A stretch of DNA of 64,000 bases, taken from the NCBI RefSeq assembly GCF_048771995.1, contig NC_133028.1:2748501-2812500 (forward strand), in the 5' to 3' direction. Within the stretch, counting starts at the first letter, position 1. Each line of letters begins with the position of its first letter. The notes below the pieces were generated by a model. The model saw only the letters and a list, made by a program, of their open reading frames with translations. It did no database searches and had not been told where the DNA came from. The position numbers and the translations under genes are program-made. The DNA is from Taeniopygia guttata (Eukaryota > Chordata > Aves > Passeriformes > Estrildidae). Below, piece after piece: positions 37,471 to 47,567 of this stretch.

Positions 37471-38694
37471 TTTAAAGAAAAGTTTTCCCAGCCGAGGGCT
37501 TTTGCGTCCTCCTCAGCCCTGCAACGTAAGTGGGTTTGGGCTCCTGCTGTGAAGGGATGGGTTTGGATGGGGAAATGAGGTTGGTGCTAATGATGCCGCT
37601 CATTAAATCCCCCACGGTTGCCCCACGAGGGGGATCACGGGGCAGAGCTGGGAACTCGCTGCTCCCTCTGAGTCAGGGGCTGTGGCCACTCTCACCCCCC
37701 TTCAGGGCAGGAAATCTCCTGAAATTACCCAGCAAAAGCCCCAAAACCCAAGATTGTCACCCCCCCATGCTCCAAAATCACACAGCAGGAGCTGGGAGCA
37801 GCCTGGGACTCCCCAGCACTGATACAGAAAACGCTTCCCTGCATGCCTCAGTTTCCCTTGGGGGGGCAAAGCGATGCTCTGGGGTTCAGCCCCCTCCAGC
37901 ATTGCTCCCTGCTTCCCGTGGAGCTCTTGAAAGCACTTTGAAACAAACACAAGGTTTTTCCAAGGAGGATTGCAGCGGGATCACCATTTATTTTGGGATG
38001 CTCAAGCAGAGCAGCCCCTTCCCCACACAGCGTCCCACCATTCCCCTCCCTCTAACTGGGTAGAGGAAAAACATGTTCAGCCATCCCAAGTGATGTCCAG
38101 GCTGATTTTTAGGTTCTCTGCCTCAATTCCCCACTTTATGTGAAGATGAGTAAAGGATAAAACCACTCCAGAAGTGGGACCACAGCTGGCAGCACCCCCA
38201 CATTGTCCAGCCCCCCCCAAAAAAACCCTTCTGATCACTGTGAGCCAATCCCAGCATTTTTGGGGGGAGAAGGAGAGGGTGGATACTCACAGGCACCAGA
38301 TTCCTCTCTGCATATTGATTTCACATTGCTGAGGTTGTAGCTGGAAAAGGGATCTGGGAACAACAGGAATATTCATGGCTGGATGGGGCAGGGGGTTGTT
38401 GATGGTGTTTTTCCTCTACAGATGTTCTTGACAGCCCGTGGGTGACATGAATGTGCTGGTGCCAACCCCAGAGGTGCCTTTTATTTTGGTCTCCCCTCTC
38501 CCAGTGGCTTCCCTGCCTCCTGGCTGCTTGGAGAAGAGGGGGAAGTGGCAGGAGAGCCGTGGGTGGCACTGACAGATAACTTTGGGGACAGGGTCCTGCC
38601 CTGCACCCCTGATGCTGCAGCCCAGCCCCTGGGTTTTGGGGTGCTGTTATGCACCCGGGGCTCTCTCCCAGCCCCAAACCCATCACTCCCCTCC

Positions 38695-39180
38695 AGCGTC
38701 CCCTCCCAGAGCAGCATCAGTCAAACCAGCATCCCAAAAAGCAGCATCCCTCCTCAAAGCAGCATCCCACAAAGCAGCATCCCACCCTAAATCAGCATCC
38801 CACAAAGCAGCATCCCACCCTAAATCAGCATCCCACAAAGCAGCATCCCTCCTCAAAGCAGCATCCCAAAAAGCAGCATCCCACCCTAAACCAGCATCCC
38901 AAAAAGCAGCATCCCACCCTAAACCAGCATCCCAAAAATCAGCATTCCTCCCTAAACCAGCATCCCACAAAGCAGCATCCCTCCCCAAAGCAGCATCCCA
39001 AAAAGTAACATCCCTCCTCAAAGCAGCATCCCAAAAAGCAGCATCCCACCCTAAATCAGCATCCCAAAAAGCAGCATCCCACCCTAAACCAGCATCCCAC
39101 AAAGCAGCATCCCACCCTAAATCAGCATCCCTGCCCAAACCAGCACCTCTCCCAAAATCTGCATCCTTCCAAACCAGCAT
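38695..39180 (+). repeat. 15/18-bp minisatellite upstream of vasotocin
   Basis: Alternating CAGCATCCCACAAAG (15) and CAGCATCCCACCCTAAAT (18) units, about 30 in all, with decayed copies on to about 39400. It ends about 500 bases before the vasotocin start. Confidence 0.93.
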
Positions 39181-39655
39181 CAATCCCAGCTGAGAATCCC
39201 CCAAATAAACAACTCTCTCTAAAGCAGCACCTTCCAAACCCTTATCCCTCCCCAAATCAGCATTGCTCCCAGAGCAGCATCCCTCTGAAACCAGCACCTC
39301 TCCCAAAATCCACATCCATCCTAAACCAGCATCACCCCCCAAACCTGCATCCTTCCCAAAACCACATCTGTCCCCAAACCCCCATCCCTCCCCAAACCAG
39401 CATCTCTCCCTGAACCCACCCCCAGCCCATCCACCCCAAGCACATCCCAGGGCCGGCCCGTGCCCCCCGGAGCACCCAAGGGTGGGATCCACCAGCCCTG
39501 AGTGCTGCCGCTCTGAATCATCTCAATTACAGATTTGCTTGGATGCGATTTGGGGAGAAAAAAAAAAAAAAGGAAAAACAACAGCAAAAAAAACAACCCA
39601 ACCCATCCCTCTTCTTCCTCCTCCTCCTCCTCCCCTGGGAAGGGGTGATGGCAGC

Positions 39656-39662
39656 ATAAATA
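39656..39662 (+). promoter_or_regulatory. Vasotocin TATA box
   Basis: ATAAATA in the context GCAGCATAAATAGCAGC, about 60 bases before the start codon. It implies a transcription start near 39690 and a short 5' UTR, as usual for this family. Confidence 0.7.
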
Positions 39663-39718
39663 GCAGCTCTCTCAGCACGGAGCAGCTTCCCCTGGCACGG
39701 CTGTGGGCACCCTGAGCC

Positions 39719-42170
39719 ATGGCAGAGCCTTCGCTGCCCCTCTCCTTCCTCTGCCTCCTCGCCCTGTCCTCCGCCTGCTACATCCAGAACTGCCCCCGCG
39801 GCGGGAAGAGGGCACTGGCCGACGCTGCTCTCCGGCAGGTATGGGGGTTTTTGGGGTGTTTGGGGTGTTTTTGGGGTGTTTGGGGTGTTTGGGGTGCCGG
39901 GGACACGCGATGGGTGCTGGCGGAGCAGTGACAGCTCCAAAGTGCTGTTGGCACCTGGAGGAGAGGCTCAGGTTTGGACACAGCAGAGTGGGGAGGGCAG
40001 AGGGACAGGAGAGAGCGCGGAGAGGGGACAGGGAGGTCGTGGGGGCACGGGGGATACCCCAAAGCGGGGACACCCCAAAGCTGGGACACCCCAAAGCAGG
40101 GATACCCCAAAGAGGGGACACCCCAAAACGGGGACAGCCCAAAGAGAGGACACTCCAAAGCAGGGACACCCCAAAGAGGGGGTACCCCAAAGCAGGGACA
40201 TCCCAAAGCACTGACACCCCAAAGAGAGGACACCCCAAAGCGGGGACACCCCAGAGGGGGGACACCTCAAAGTGGGGATACCCCAGAGCAGGGACACCCA
40301 AAAGCTGGGACACCCCAAAGCGGGGGCACCCCAAAGAGGGGACACCCCAAAGCGAGGACACCCCAAAGCAGGGACACCCCAAAGCAGGGACACCCCAAAG
40401 CGGGGACACCCCAAAGCAGGGACACCCCAAAGCTGGGACACCCAAAAGCAGGGACTTCCCAAAGCAGGGACACCCCAAAGAGGGGACACCCCAAAGCAGG
40501 GACACCCCAAAGCTGGGACACTCCAAAGCTGGGACACCCAAAAGCAGGGACTTCCCAAAGCAGGGACACCCCAAAGCAGGGATACCCCAAAGCGGGGACA
40601 CCCCAAAGCTGGGGCACCCCAAAGAGAGGACACCCCAAAGAGGGGACACCCCAAAGCAGGGACACCTCAAAGCAGGGACACTCCAATGCAGGGATACCCC
40701 AAAGCTGGGACACCCCAAAGAGAGGACACCCCAAAGAGGGGACACCCCAAAGAGGGGACACCTCAAAGCAGGGACACCCCAAAGCTGGGACACCCCAAAG
40801 CTGGGACACCCCAAAGAGAGGACACCCAAAAGAGGGGACACCCCAAAGAGAGGACACCCCAAAGCAGGGACACCCCAAAGAGGGGACACCTCAAAGCTGG
40901 GACACCTCAAAGCTGGGAAACCCCAAAGCAGGGATACCCCAAAGTGAGGATAACCCAAAGCAGGGACACCACAAAGCAGGGATACTCCAAAGTAGGGACA
41001 CCCCAAAGAGGGGACACCCCAAAGCTGGGACAACCCAAAGCAGGGACACCCCAAAGCGAGGACACAAGGTCATTGTCACTGGTGGCAGTGACCAGCGCTG
41101 GTGGCAGCGTGGCACCTCCAGGAGCGGGAAGACCGGAGCTCCTTTCTGTGCCCACCACGCGAATGCACGTTCGGGATACAAGGGGGTGCAAGAAGGATTT
41201 TTTTGGGGTGTGGGCACTGAGGCAGCTCCTTCCCTCACAGTGCATGCCCTGCGGCCCCGGCAACAGAGGGAACTGCTTCGGGCCTGGCATCTGCTGCGGA
41301 TCCGAGCTGGGCTGCTACCTGGGCACGGCGGAGACGCGGCGCTGCGCCGAGGAGGATTTCCTGCCCTCGCCGTGCCAGGCCGGTGGGCAGCCCTGCGGTG
41401 CCGGGGGCCGCTGCGCCGCGCCCGGCATCTGCTGCAGCGCCGGTAACTCCCCCTGGCACCGGGAGGTTGGGGTGGGTGCGTGGGGAGAGTGGTGAGATGG
41501 AGAGAGGGAGGAGAAACTGAGGCGTGGAGTGGCAGCGGTGTTGGAGGTGGAGGTAATTTGGGGATGTTGGGTTCAGGGTGACTCTAAGGAAGGAATTTTT
41601 TCCTGTGAGGGTGCTGAGCCCTGGCACAGGTGCCCACAGAAGCTGTGGCTGCCCCTGGATCCCTGGAAGTGTCCAAGCCCAGATTGGATTGACATTGGCT
41701 GCTCATGCTTGGTTAGTTGGAAGTGTCCCTGCCATGGCAGGGGGTGGGACAAGATGTTCTTTGAAGGTCCCTTCCAACCCAAACCATTCTGATTCTAAGG
41801 GATTGGGCTCACAGCTCCTCCCTGACCCACCATGAGCTTTTTCCTGGCCAGCACAGCCTCCCTGATGTGCCAGAAAATCCAGGAGAGCCAAAACTGGAGC
41901 ACAGACTGTGCTGACCACCCTGGCTGCCACCAACCCCTTCCCCCAGAGCCAAAACAACCCCCAAAGAACCTGTCCCATGGCCACCTTCTTCTCCCTGTGG
42001 CAGAGACGTGCGCCATGGACAGCGCCTGTCTGGACCAGGGCAGTGATGGCACTCAGGAGGCGGCGGAGGAGAAGAACCTGACAGTGCTGGATGGTTCAGC
42101 CGGAGATCTGCTCCTCAAGCTCATGCACTTGGCAAACCGGCAGCAGCAGGGCAAGCACCCCCTGCTCTGA
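39719..42170 (+). CDS. AVP: Vasotocin-neurophysin precursor (AVT)
   Basis: Three exons, 39719-39838, 41241-41442 and 42004-42170, give 162 residues, the usual size. A 19-residue signal peptide ([19 protein letters not shown]) is followed by the hormone CYIQNCPRG, the amidation and cleavage signal GKR, and a neurophysin with all 14 cysteines. A copeptin-like tail carries an NLT glycosylation sequon and the Leu-rich core LLLKLMHLA. The exon plan (hormone; central neurophysin; C-terminus) and phases match the family. Arg at position 8 with Ile at 3 makes this arginine vasotocin, the avian antidiuretic and oviposition hormone made in magnocellular neurons. Intron 1 is swollen by a 16-bp minisatellite; intron 2 holds a CR1. 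The mesotocin gene follows on the same strand. Confidence 0.97.
40055..41070 (+). repeat. 16-bp minisatellite in vasotocin intron 1
   Basis: About 64 copies of GACACCCCAAAGCNGG. Because 16 is not a multiple of 3 and the unit has no stop, long frames are open on both strands (up to 490 codons). They are artefacts; the array lies wholly within the intron. Confidence 0.97.
41565..41800 (+). mobile_element. CR1 LINE copy in vasotocin intron 2
   Basis: CR1 tail: TTTTCCTGTGAGGGTGCTGA, GAAGCTGTGGCTGCCCCTGG, TGTCCCTGCCATGGCAGGGG and CCAACCCAAACCATTCTGAT. Confidence 0.9.
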
Positions 42171-42223
42171 GTCCCCCCAACCCTGACTGACCCCCCAACC
42201 TCGGCTCTGTACATAGGAGACCC

Positions 42224-42229
42224 AATAAA
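42224..42229 (+). other. Vasotocin poly(A) signal
   Basis: AATAAA 54 bases after the stop codon, followed by a GTGGTGG-type downstream element. Confidence 0.88.
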
Positions 42230-42239
42230 AGCCCTCGTG

Positions 42240-44205
42240 CACTGTGGTGGCCTCGTCCTGGGCACTGGGGGTGGCTCATGGGGGTTCCAGGGGATCTGCT
42301 GGGGTTCAGGATTGGGGTTTTGGAGGGGCTTCTGTCCCCAGAGCCCCACGGAGGTTCGGCTGGGCTGGGTGCAGGGTTTGGGTCCGTCCTTTTAATGCCC
42401 AGGGGAAGGAGCTCAGGCAGAGCTGGAGTTTGGGGTCTGGTCATCGAGTCCCACCCCAGAGCCCCAGGAGAATGGGGACAGCTGGGATGTGCCACCATCA
42501 CGTTACCTCGTGGCCAAGCCCCTCTTTGGGGCAGATTCGGGGCCTCACTGCCTTCAGCATCTATGAAAAATGATAAAGAGTAAGGAAAAGCTTTTTCCAT
42601 GGGAAAAGCACCCAAAATCCCTCAAGAGCAAAGAGGTTTGGGCTCCCCAAAGATCCCCTCCAGGGCTGGTCTCATCTTTCCCCATCCCCACCGGACACCG
42701 ACGGGGAGGATCAGTCCCCATTATCCCACAGTCACCCCCAAAATTTGGGGCACCGTTATCCCAACCCTCTCCCGGCTCTCTTACCCCGCAGGGTCCTGCT
42801 CCGAGGTCTCTCCGGGCTGACTGGCCACGGCACAGGGGACAGCTCGTCCTTTATAGTGTCCCTGAGGGCGGTGGCACCTCCGGGGAGGTGGAGCTCCCTG
42901 GCACCGTCGGGATCCATCCTGCCCACGGCAGCTCCCGCAGGGGATGCAGGATCCATCCAGGACCTGCTGCCAACAGCCAGCATCCCGGGGAGGGGAGAGA
43001 CCCCAAATCACCCCAAAATCATTGGGAAAGGGGTGACACCAGCATGGATGGGGGTCTCCAAGATGGGATGAGGGAATTGGGCTTTCAGCCCAGCTCTAGC
43101 ACTCGGATTTTCCGAGATGTGGGATGTGAACCCCCAACATTCCTGCAGCACTGGCGATGTGTGGCTGATGAACACCTCAAAATCAGGCAAAAATCGAGTC
43201 CCTAAAAAACACCAGGGGCTGATAACTGGGGTTTTGCCCCACTTGTCTACCTGAGACACATCCTGCAGAGCTCTGGGCACCCCTGGGATGACAATTCCCT
43301 CCCTCCACGCTGTGCTGCAGCCGGAGCTGAGCTGCTGGGACAGCACACAGCAGGTGCTGAGCCCCATTTCCACCCCATTACTGTGGATCCCAGTGCCTGC
43401 CTTGTCCCCAGGGACTGGGACTGACCCCGAGTGGGTGACAGGGACCCGGCTGCCCTCGTGCCAGCCTTGCTAAGTGGTGGATTTTGAAGCAAGCCAGAGG
43501 GACAGGAAAAGGTCATGGCTGTCCGGCTCTGGGCTGCCTAATTCCCAATTAAGCCAGTGCAGGGTAATGATCTCAGTGGACGTCAAGTTTTGTCCCCAGC
43601 AGGGAAATTTATTCAAGCTGGGAAGCTCCTAATTGGGATAAGGAAGGCAAGGGGCCGAAGTGAGCAGGACCTTGGGTGGTTGCGTCAGCCTTCGGCCTCA
43701 TCCTCGGCGCTGCTCCTCGGGGAGGAGGAGGGGCGGCTTTGTCTGCTGGTGGTGTGGCTCAGGACACCACACTGAACCCCTGCCTGCAGCTCCAAGGAGA
43801 AGCAGTGGGGAAATTTGGGATTTCAGGCCTTGGCTCAGGAGGTTGGGTGCTCTCAGGTGGCTTTGGAGCTGTTGGATGAAGGTGAGTGGGGATGGGTTGG
43901 GTGGCACTGTTCTCCCAGAGAGGGATAGCCCAGTGCTGAGCATCCCCCAAAGGCCAGGCAGGGATGGATGGAGAGGGCCAGCAAGGACATTCCCCACCCC
44001 AAACCCCATGGATGATCCCAGAGGTTATGGGATTGCTTTCTCCAACCCAAAGATAACTGAAGCCAAGGGAAGCACACACCCTTCTCACCCCAATCCTGGG
44101 GTTGACACATCCCACTTCATCCCTTCATCTCCATGCCAGAGGTGTTCCCAACGGGACACAGCACAGCTCAGCAGCCCAAAGTGGCTGCCAGAGGAGGGCA
44201 CAGAC
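42240..44205. other. Vasotocin-mesotocin intergenic region
   Basis: About 2 kb of single-copy sequence without a supported gene. The counterpart in mammals holds cell-type enhancers for these hormones. The best candidate here is 43480-43690, listed separately. Confidence 0.6.
43480..43690. promoter_or_regulatory. Candidate intergenic enhancer
   Basis: Repeat-free block with clustered plausible sites: AAAGGTCATGG (nuclear receptor half-site), CTAATTCCCAATTAAG (homeodomain pair), TGGACGTCAAG (CRE-like) and CTCCTAATTGGG. Position between the two hormone genes is the main argument; function is inferred. Confidence 0.3.
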
Positions 44206-44206
44206 T

Positions 44207-44665
44207 CCATGCACAACCTCCATATGTTCATCCAGCTCCATGCACAACCTCCATATGTTCATCCAGCTCCATGCACAACCTCCACACGTTCATCCAGCTC
44301 CATGCACAACCTCCATACGTTCATCCAGCTCCATCCACAACCTCTGTGTGTTCATCCAGCTCCATCCACAATTTCCACAGATTCATCCAGCTCCATGCAC
44401 AACCTCCATATGTTCATCCAGCTCCATGCACAACCTCCATATGTTCATCCAGTTCCATCCTCAACCTCCATATGTTCATCCAGCTCCATCCACAATTTCC
44501 ACAGATTCATCCAGCTCCATCCACAACCTCCATATGTTCATCCAGCTCCATCCACAACCTCCATATGTTCATCCAGCTCCATCCACAACCTCCATATGTT
44601 CATCCAGCTCCATGCACAACCTCTGTATGTTCATCCAGCTCCATCCACAAGCTCCACACGTTCCT
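44207..44665 (+). repeat. 31-bp minisatellite upstream of mesotocin
   Basis: About 15 copies of a 31-bp unit, CCATCCACAACCTCCATATG followed by TTCATCCAGCT, with CCATGCAC variants. It ends about 165 bases before the mesotocin TATA box. Frames open across it are artefacts. Confidence 0.95.
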
Positions 44666-44829
44666 GCCGCCGGACTCATCACGGAGGAGAAAACCAACAC
44701 CTTGTCCTTGACCTCACGTCCTCGACCTCCAGCTATTAGCCGAGCCCTCCGCTGTGGGAAGCAATTCCTTGTGGTTTTTAAGGACCACGGGTGACGCCGG
44801 TGCCAGAATCCCTAAGTAGGAGCCAGGAC

Positions 44830-44837
44830 TATAAATA
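44830..44837 (+). promoter_or_regulatory. Mesotocin TATA box
   Basis: TATAAATA in the context GGACTATAAATACAGG, 60 bases before the start codon. A GGGTGACG motif about 40 bases upstream could be a nuclear-receptor or CRE half-site, as in mammalian OXT promoters (inference). Confidence 0.8.
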
Positions 44838-44889
44838 CAGGGCCAGTGCTTGGGATGAGCAGCCAAAATTCCCCCCCTGTCCTGCTACT

Positions 44890-46640
44890 ATGTCCTGCAA
44901 GGCTCTGGTTCTCTGCCTCCTGGGGCTCCTGGCTCTCTCCTCCGCTTGCTACATCCAGAACTGCCCCATCGGGGGCAAACGCGCCGTGCTGGACATGGAC
45001 ATCAGGAAGGTGAGTCCTGGGGGGCTCAGAGCGCTCCCGACCCATCCTTCCCTTCTCCCAACCTTCTCCCCCTCTGCTCCCCGAGCAGTGCCTGCCCTGC
45101 GGTCCCCGGGACAAGGGTCGCTGCTTCGGGCCCAACATCTGCTGCGGGGAGGAGCTGGGCTGCTACATCGGCACCTCGGACACGCTGCGCTGCCAGGAGG
45201 AGAATTTCCTGCCCACCCCCTGCGAGTCGGGACGCAAAGCCTGCGGCTCCGGAGGGAGCTGCGCCGCCCCCGGCATCTGCTGCAGCACCGGTGAGGGTGG
45301 CACGGCACCCCGGGGTTCCTGCACGGAGGGAATTTGGGGTTCTTACAACAGTGGGAGAGGGGAGGATGCCCAAGGGATTGGCTCTGTCCCATCTGTGTGT
45401 CCATCCATCACCCTGACATCCAGACCCCTGTCCTGGGAGGGAAGAGGGAAGCAGACAGCAAACAAATTTTGGGGGCTGAGCAAGTGCAGGAGCCACATCC
45501 CCTCTCCTGTTCTCTGTTTTTCTCAAAATCCCATCCTCATCCTTAAATTAAACTACCAGAGATGCTGCTAGAAATCCTGGGAAGCATCCAGAGAACGGAG
45601 TGAGCACAAGCTCGTCAAACCCCACTGCTGGGGGGGATCTCTGGGGGCTGTTTCAGGGGGTCTCTGAATGTTTGGGGGATTTCTGGGAGCAGTGGTTTTG
45701 GGGGTTCCCTGGGAGCTGGTTCAGGGATCTCTGGGGGCTGTTTTGGAGGTCCCTAGGGGCTGTTTTAGGGATTTTTGGGGGTTATTTTGGGGGCTCCCTG
45801 TGGGCTGGTTCAGGAATCTCTGGGAGCTGTTTTGGGGGTCCCTGGGGGCTGTTTTAGGGATCTCTGGGGGTTATTTTGGGGGTCCTCTGTGGGCTGGTTC
45901 AGGGATCTCTGGGAGCTGTTTTGGGGGTCCCTGGCGGCTGTTTTAGAGATCTCTGGGGGTTATTTTGGGGGTCCTCTGTGGGCTGGTTCAGGGATCTCTG
46001 GGGGCTGTTTTGGGGGTCCCTGGCGGCTGTTTTAGAGATCTCTGGGGGTTATTTTGGGGGTCCTCTGTGGGCTGGTTCAGGGATCTCTGGGAGCTGTTTT
46101 GGGGGTCCCTGGGGACTGTTTCAGGGATCTCTGGGGGCTGTTTTGGGGGTCCCTGGGGGCTGTTTTAGAGATTTTTGGGGGTTATTTTGGGGGCTCCCTG
46201 GGGCTGGTTCAGGGATCTCTGGGAGCTGTTTTGGGGGTCCCTGGGGGCTGTTTTAGGGATCTCTGGGGGTTATTTTGGGGGTTCCCTGTGGGCTGTTTCA
46301 GGGATCTCTGGGGGCTGTTTTGGGGGTCCCTGTGGGCTGTTTTAGAGATTTTTGGGGGTTATTTTGGGGGTTCCCTGTGGGCTGGTTCAGGGATCTCTGG
46401 GAGCTGTTTCAGGGATCTCTGGGGGCTGTTTTGGGCATCCCTGGAGGCTGTTTTGGGGGTTCCCTGGGAGCTGGTTCAGAGGGTCCCTGAGGACTGTTTC
46501 AGGGATCTCTGGGGCCCGTTTTGGGGGGTCCCTGGGGGTCTGGTGGGTGCTGTCTGGTTTCACCCCACACTCCCCCCTCTCTCCCCTCAGAGGGCTGTGG
46601 CACTGACTCATCCTGTGACCAGGAGATGCTGTTTGTGTAG
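44890..46640 (+). CDS. OXT: Mesotocin-neurophysin precursor (oxytocin orthologue)
   Basis: Three exons, 44890-45009, 45089-45290 and 46591-46640, give 123 residues. A 19-residue signal peptide ([19 protein letters not shown]) precedes CYIQNCPIG, then GKR, then a neurophysin with 14 cysteines that ends [10 protein letters not shown] with no copeptin, as in the oxytocin branch. Ile at position 8 identifies mesotocin, the avian form. Intron 1 is only 79 bases; intron 2 is filled by a minisatellite. The gene lies downstream of and parallel to vasotocin, unlike mammals where the two converge. The next gene, MRPS26, converges on it. Confidence 0.97.
45640..46555 (+). repeat. Minisatellite filling mesotocin intron 2
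   Basis: Roughly thirty GGGATCTCTGGG / GGCTGTTTTGGGGGTCCCTG units, arranged in a higher-order repeat of about 89 bases (compare starts at about 45876, 45965 and 46054). G-rich on the plus strand. It stops just before the exon 3 acceptor. Confidence 0.95.
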
Positions 46641-46730
46641 CCCACCCGGGAGAGAATCCACAGGACCCTGCTTCCATCGCTGTCCCAGCCCCAGGCTGTG
46701 ACTCAGACTGAAGTGATGAGCTTAATTAGA

Positions 46731-46736
46731 AATAAA
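46731..46736 (+). other. Mesotocin poly(A) signal
   Basis: AATAAA 90 bases after the stop codon, context TTAGAAATAAAACTTGG. Confidence 0.85.
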
Positions 46737-46759
46737 ACTTGGACAGAAAAACAACCCAG

Positions 46760-47560
46760 ACAGAAGTCTGTGGGTTTTGTGTGCTCGCCTGGTTGAGGTA
46801 CAGTGTCGGGAGAAGATACTTTTAGGGGAAAGTGGAGGTAAAAAAGTGAGGGTTTTAGGTCAATTAAATGAGGGAGGGAGGGAAGGAGGGAGAGGGACCT
46901 ACAGACCATGGCTGAACCACAGCAAACTCCAGGCTCAACACTGAGCAGCCCAAAACCAGAAGTTTTAGCACAAAGCTGACAGCCTGCAAGACCCCAACAA
47001 CCCAGTTGTCTTTACAATTTTATATACACCTTCAGTTTCAGGTGATTAATAAATTAAGCTTGAAGGGAGGAATAAGGAGACAGCAGAAATCCTGGATCAT
47101 TCAGACATATTTTCTTATTCAGCCACACCAAGGGATGCGGAAAGGACGGTTTAAAGTGTGAAATCAGGATTACAATTAACTCCTTCCCTCAATAGCATAA
47201 AAAGGGAAGGTCAGTTGTTTCCTACAAGTTCATTCAGCCCTTGTTTGCCTTTGGAAGCATCCAGAGGAGCTGACAGCGAGCTCAGAGCCAGGCTGTGCCT
47301 TGGGACCGCTCCTGCTCCTCCCACATGCTGTGTGTGAAGGCAGGAGGGATCCAAACACGTGGGAGGTGGGATCACAGGCACAGCAACAGCGCTGAGCCAG
47401 GCTGCTGGAGCCTCCAAGTTTCCCCTCACCCCCTTTGGAGGCAGCACAGCCAGACCCGTGGCTTTTCTCCAGCACTTCTGTGGCCAGTTTACACGTTCAG
47501 AGAAAGGATCTGTGTTTTTTGGGGGGCTCTGGACACAAGCCAGGCTGGGAGCCCCATGCC
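46760..47560. other. Space between convergent mesotocin and MRPS26
   Basis: About 0.8 kb of single-copy sequence. It must hold the MRPS26 3' UTR; I could not see a clear AATAAA on the minus strand close to the MRPS26 stop. No gene or repeat family is seen. Confidence 0.6.
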
Positions 47561-47567
47561 AGGGCTG

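Larger units (their letters stand above)
34030..38690. other. UBOX5-vasotocin intergenic region
   Basis: No gene is supported here. One CR1 copy (36.05-36.29 kb) and one AT-rich single-copy block with homeodomain-like sites (37.24-37.47 kb) stand out. The remainder is ordinary GC-moderate sequence with short chance frames. Confidence 0.65.

Noticed and set aside
38582-39492. ASHPKAAS-type and GLGWDAAFWD-type frames
   Set aside because: 15/18-bp tandem repeat read on both strands.
39703-41495. Open frames of 400-490 codons on both strands across vasotocin intron 1
   Set aside because: They are the translation of a 16-bp stop-free tandem repeat, with 16-residue periodicity in every frame.
44102-44794. 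Three plus frames with HNLHMFIQLHP-type repeats upstream of mesotocin
   Set aside because: 31-bp tandem repeat read in three frames; ends before the mesotocin TATA box.
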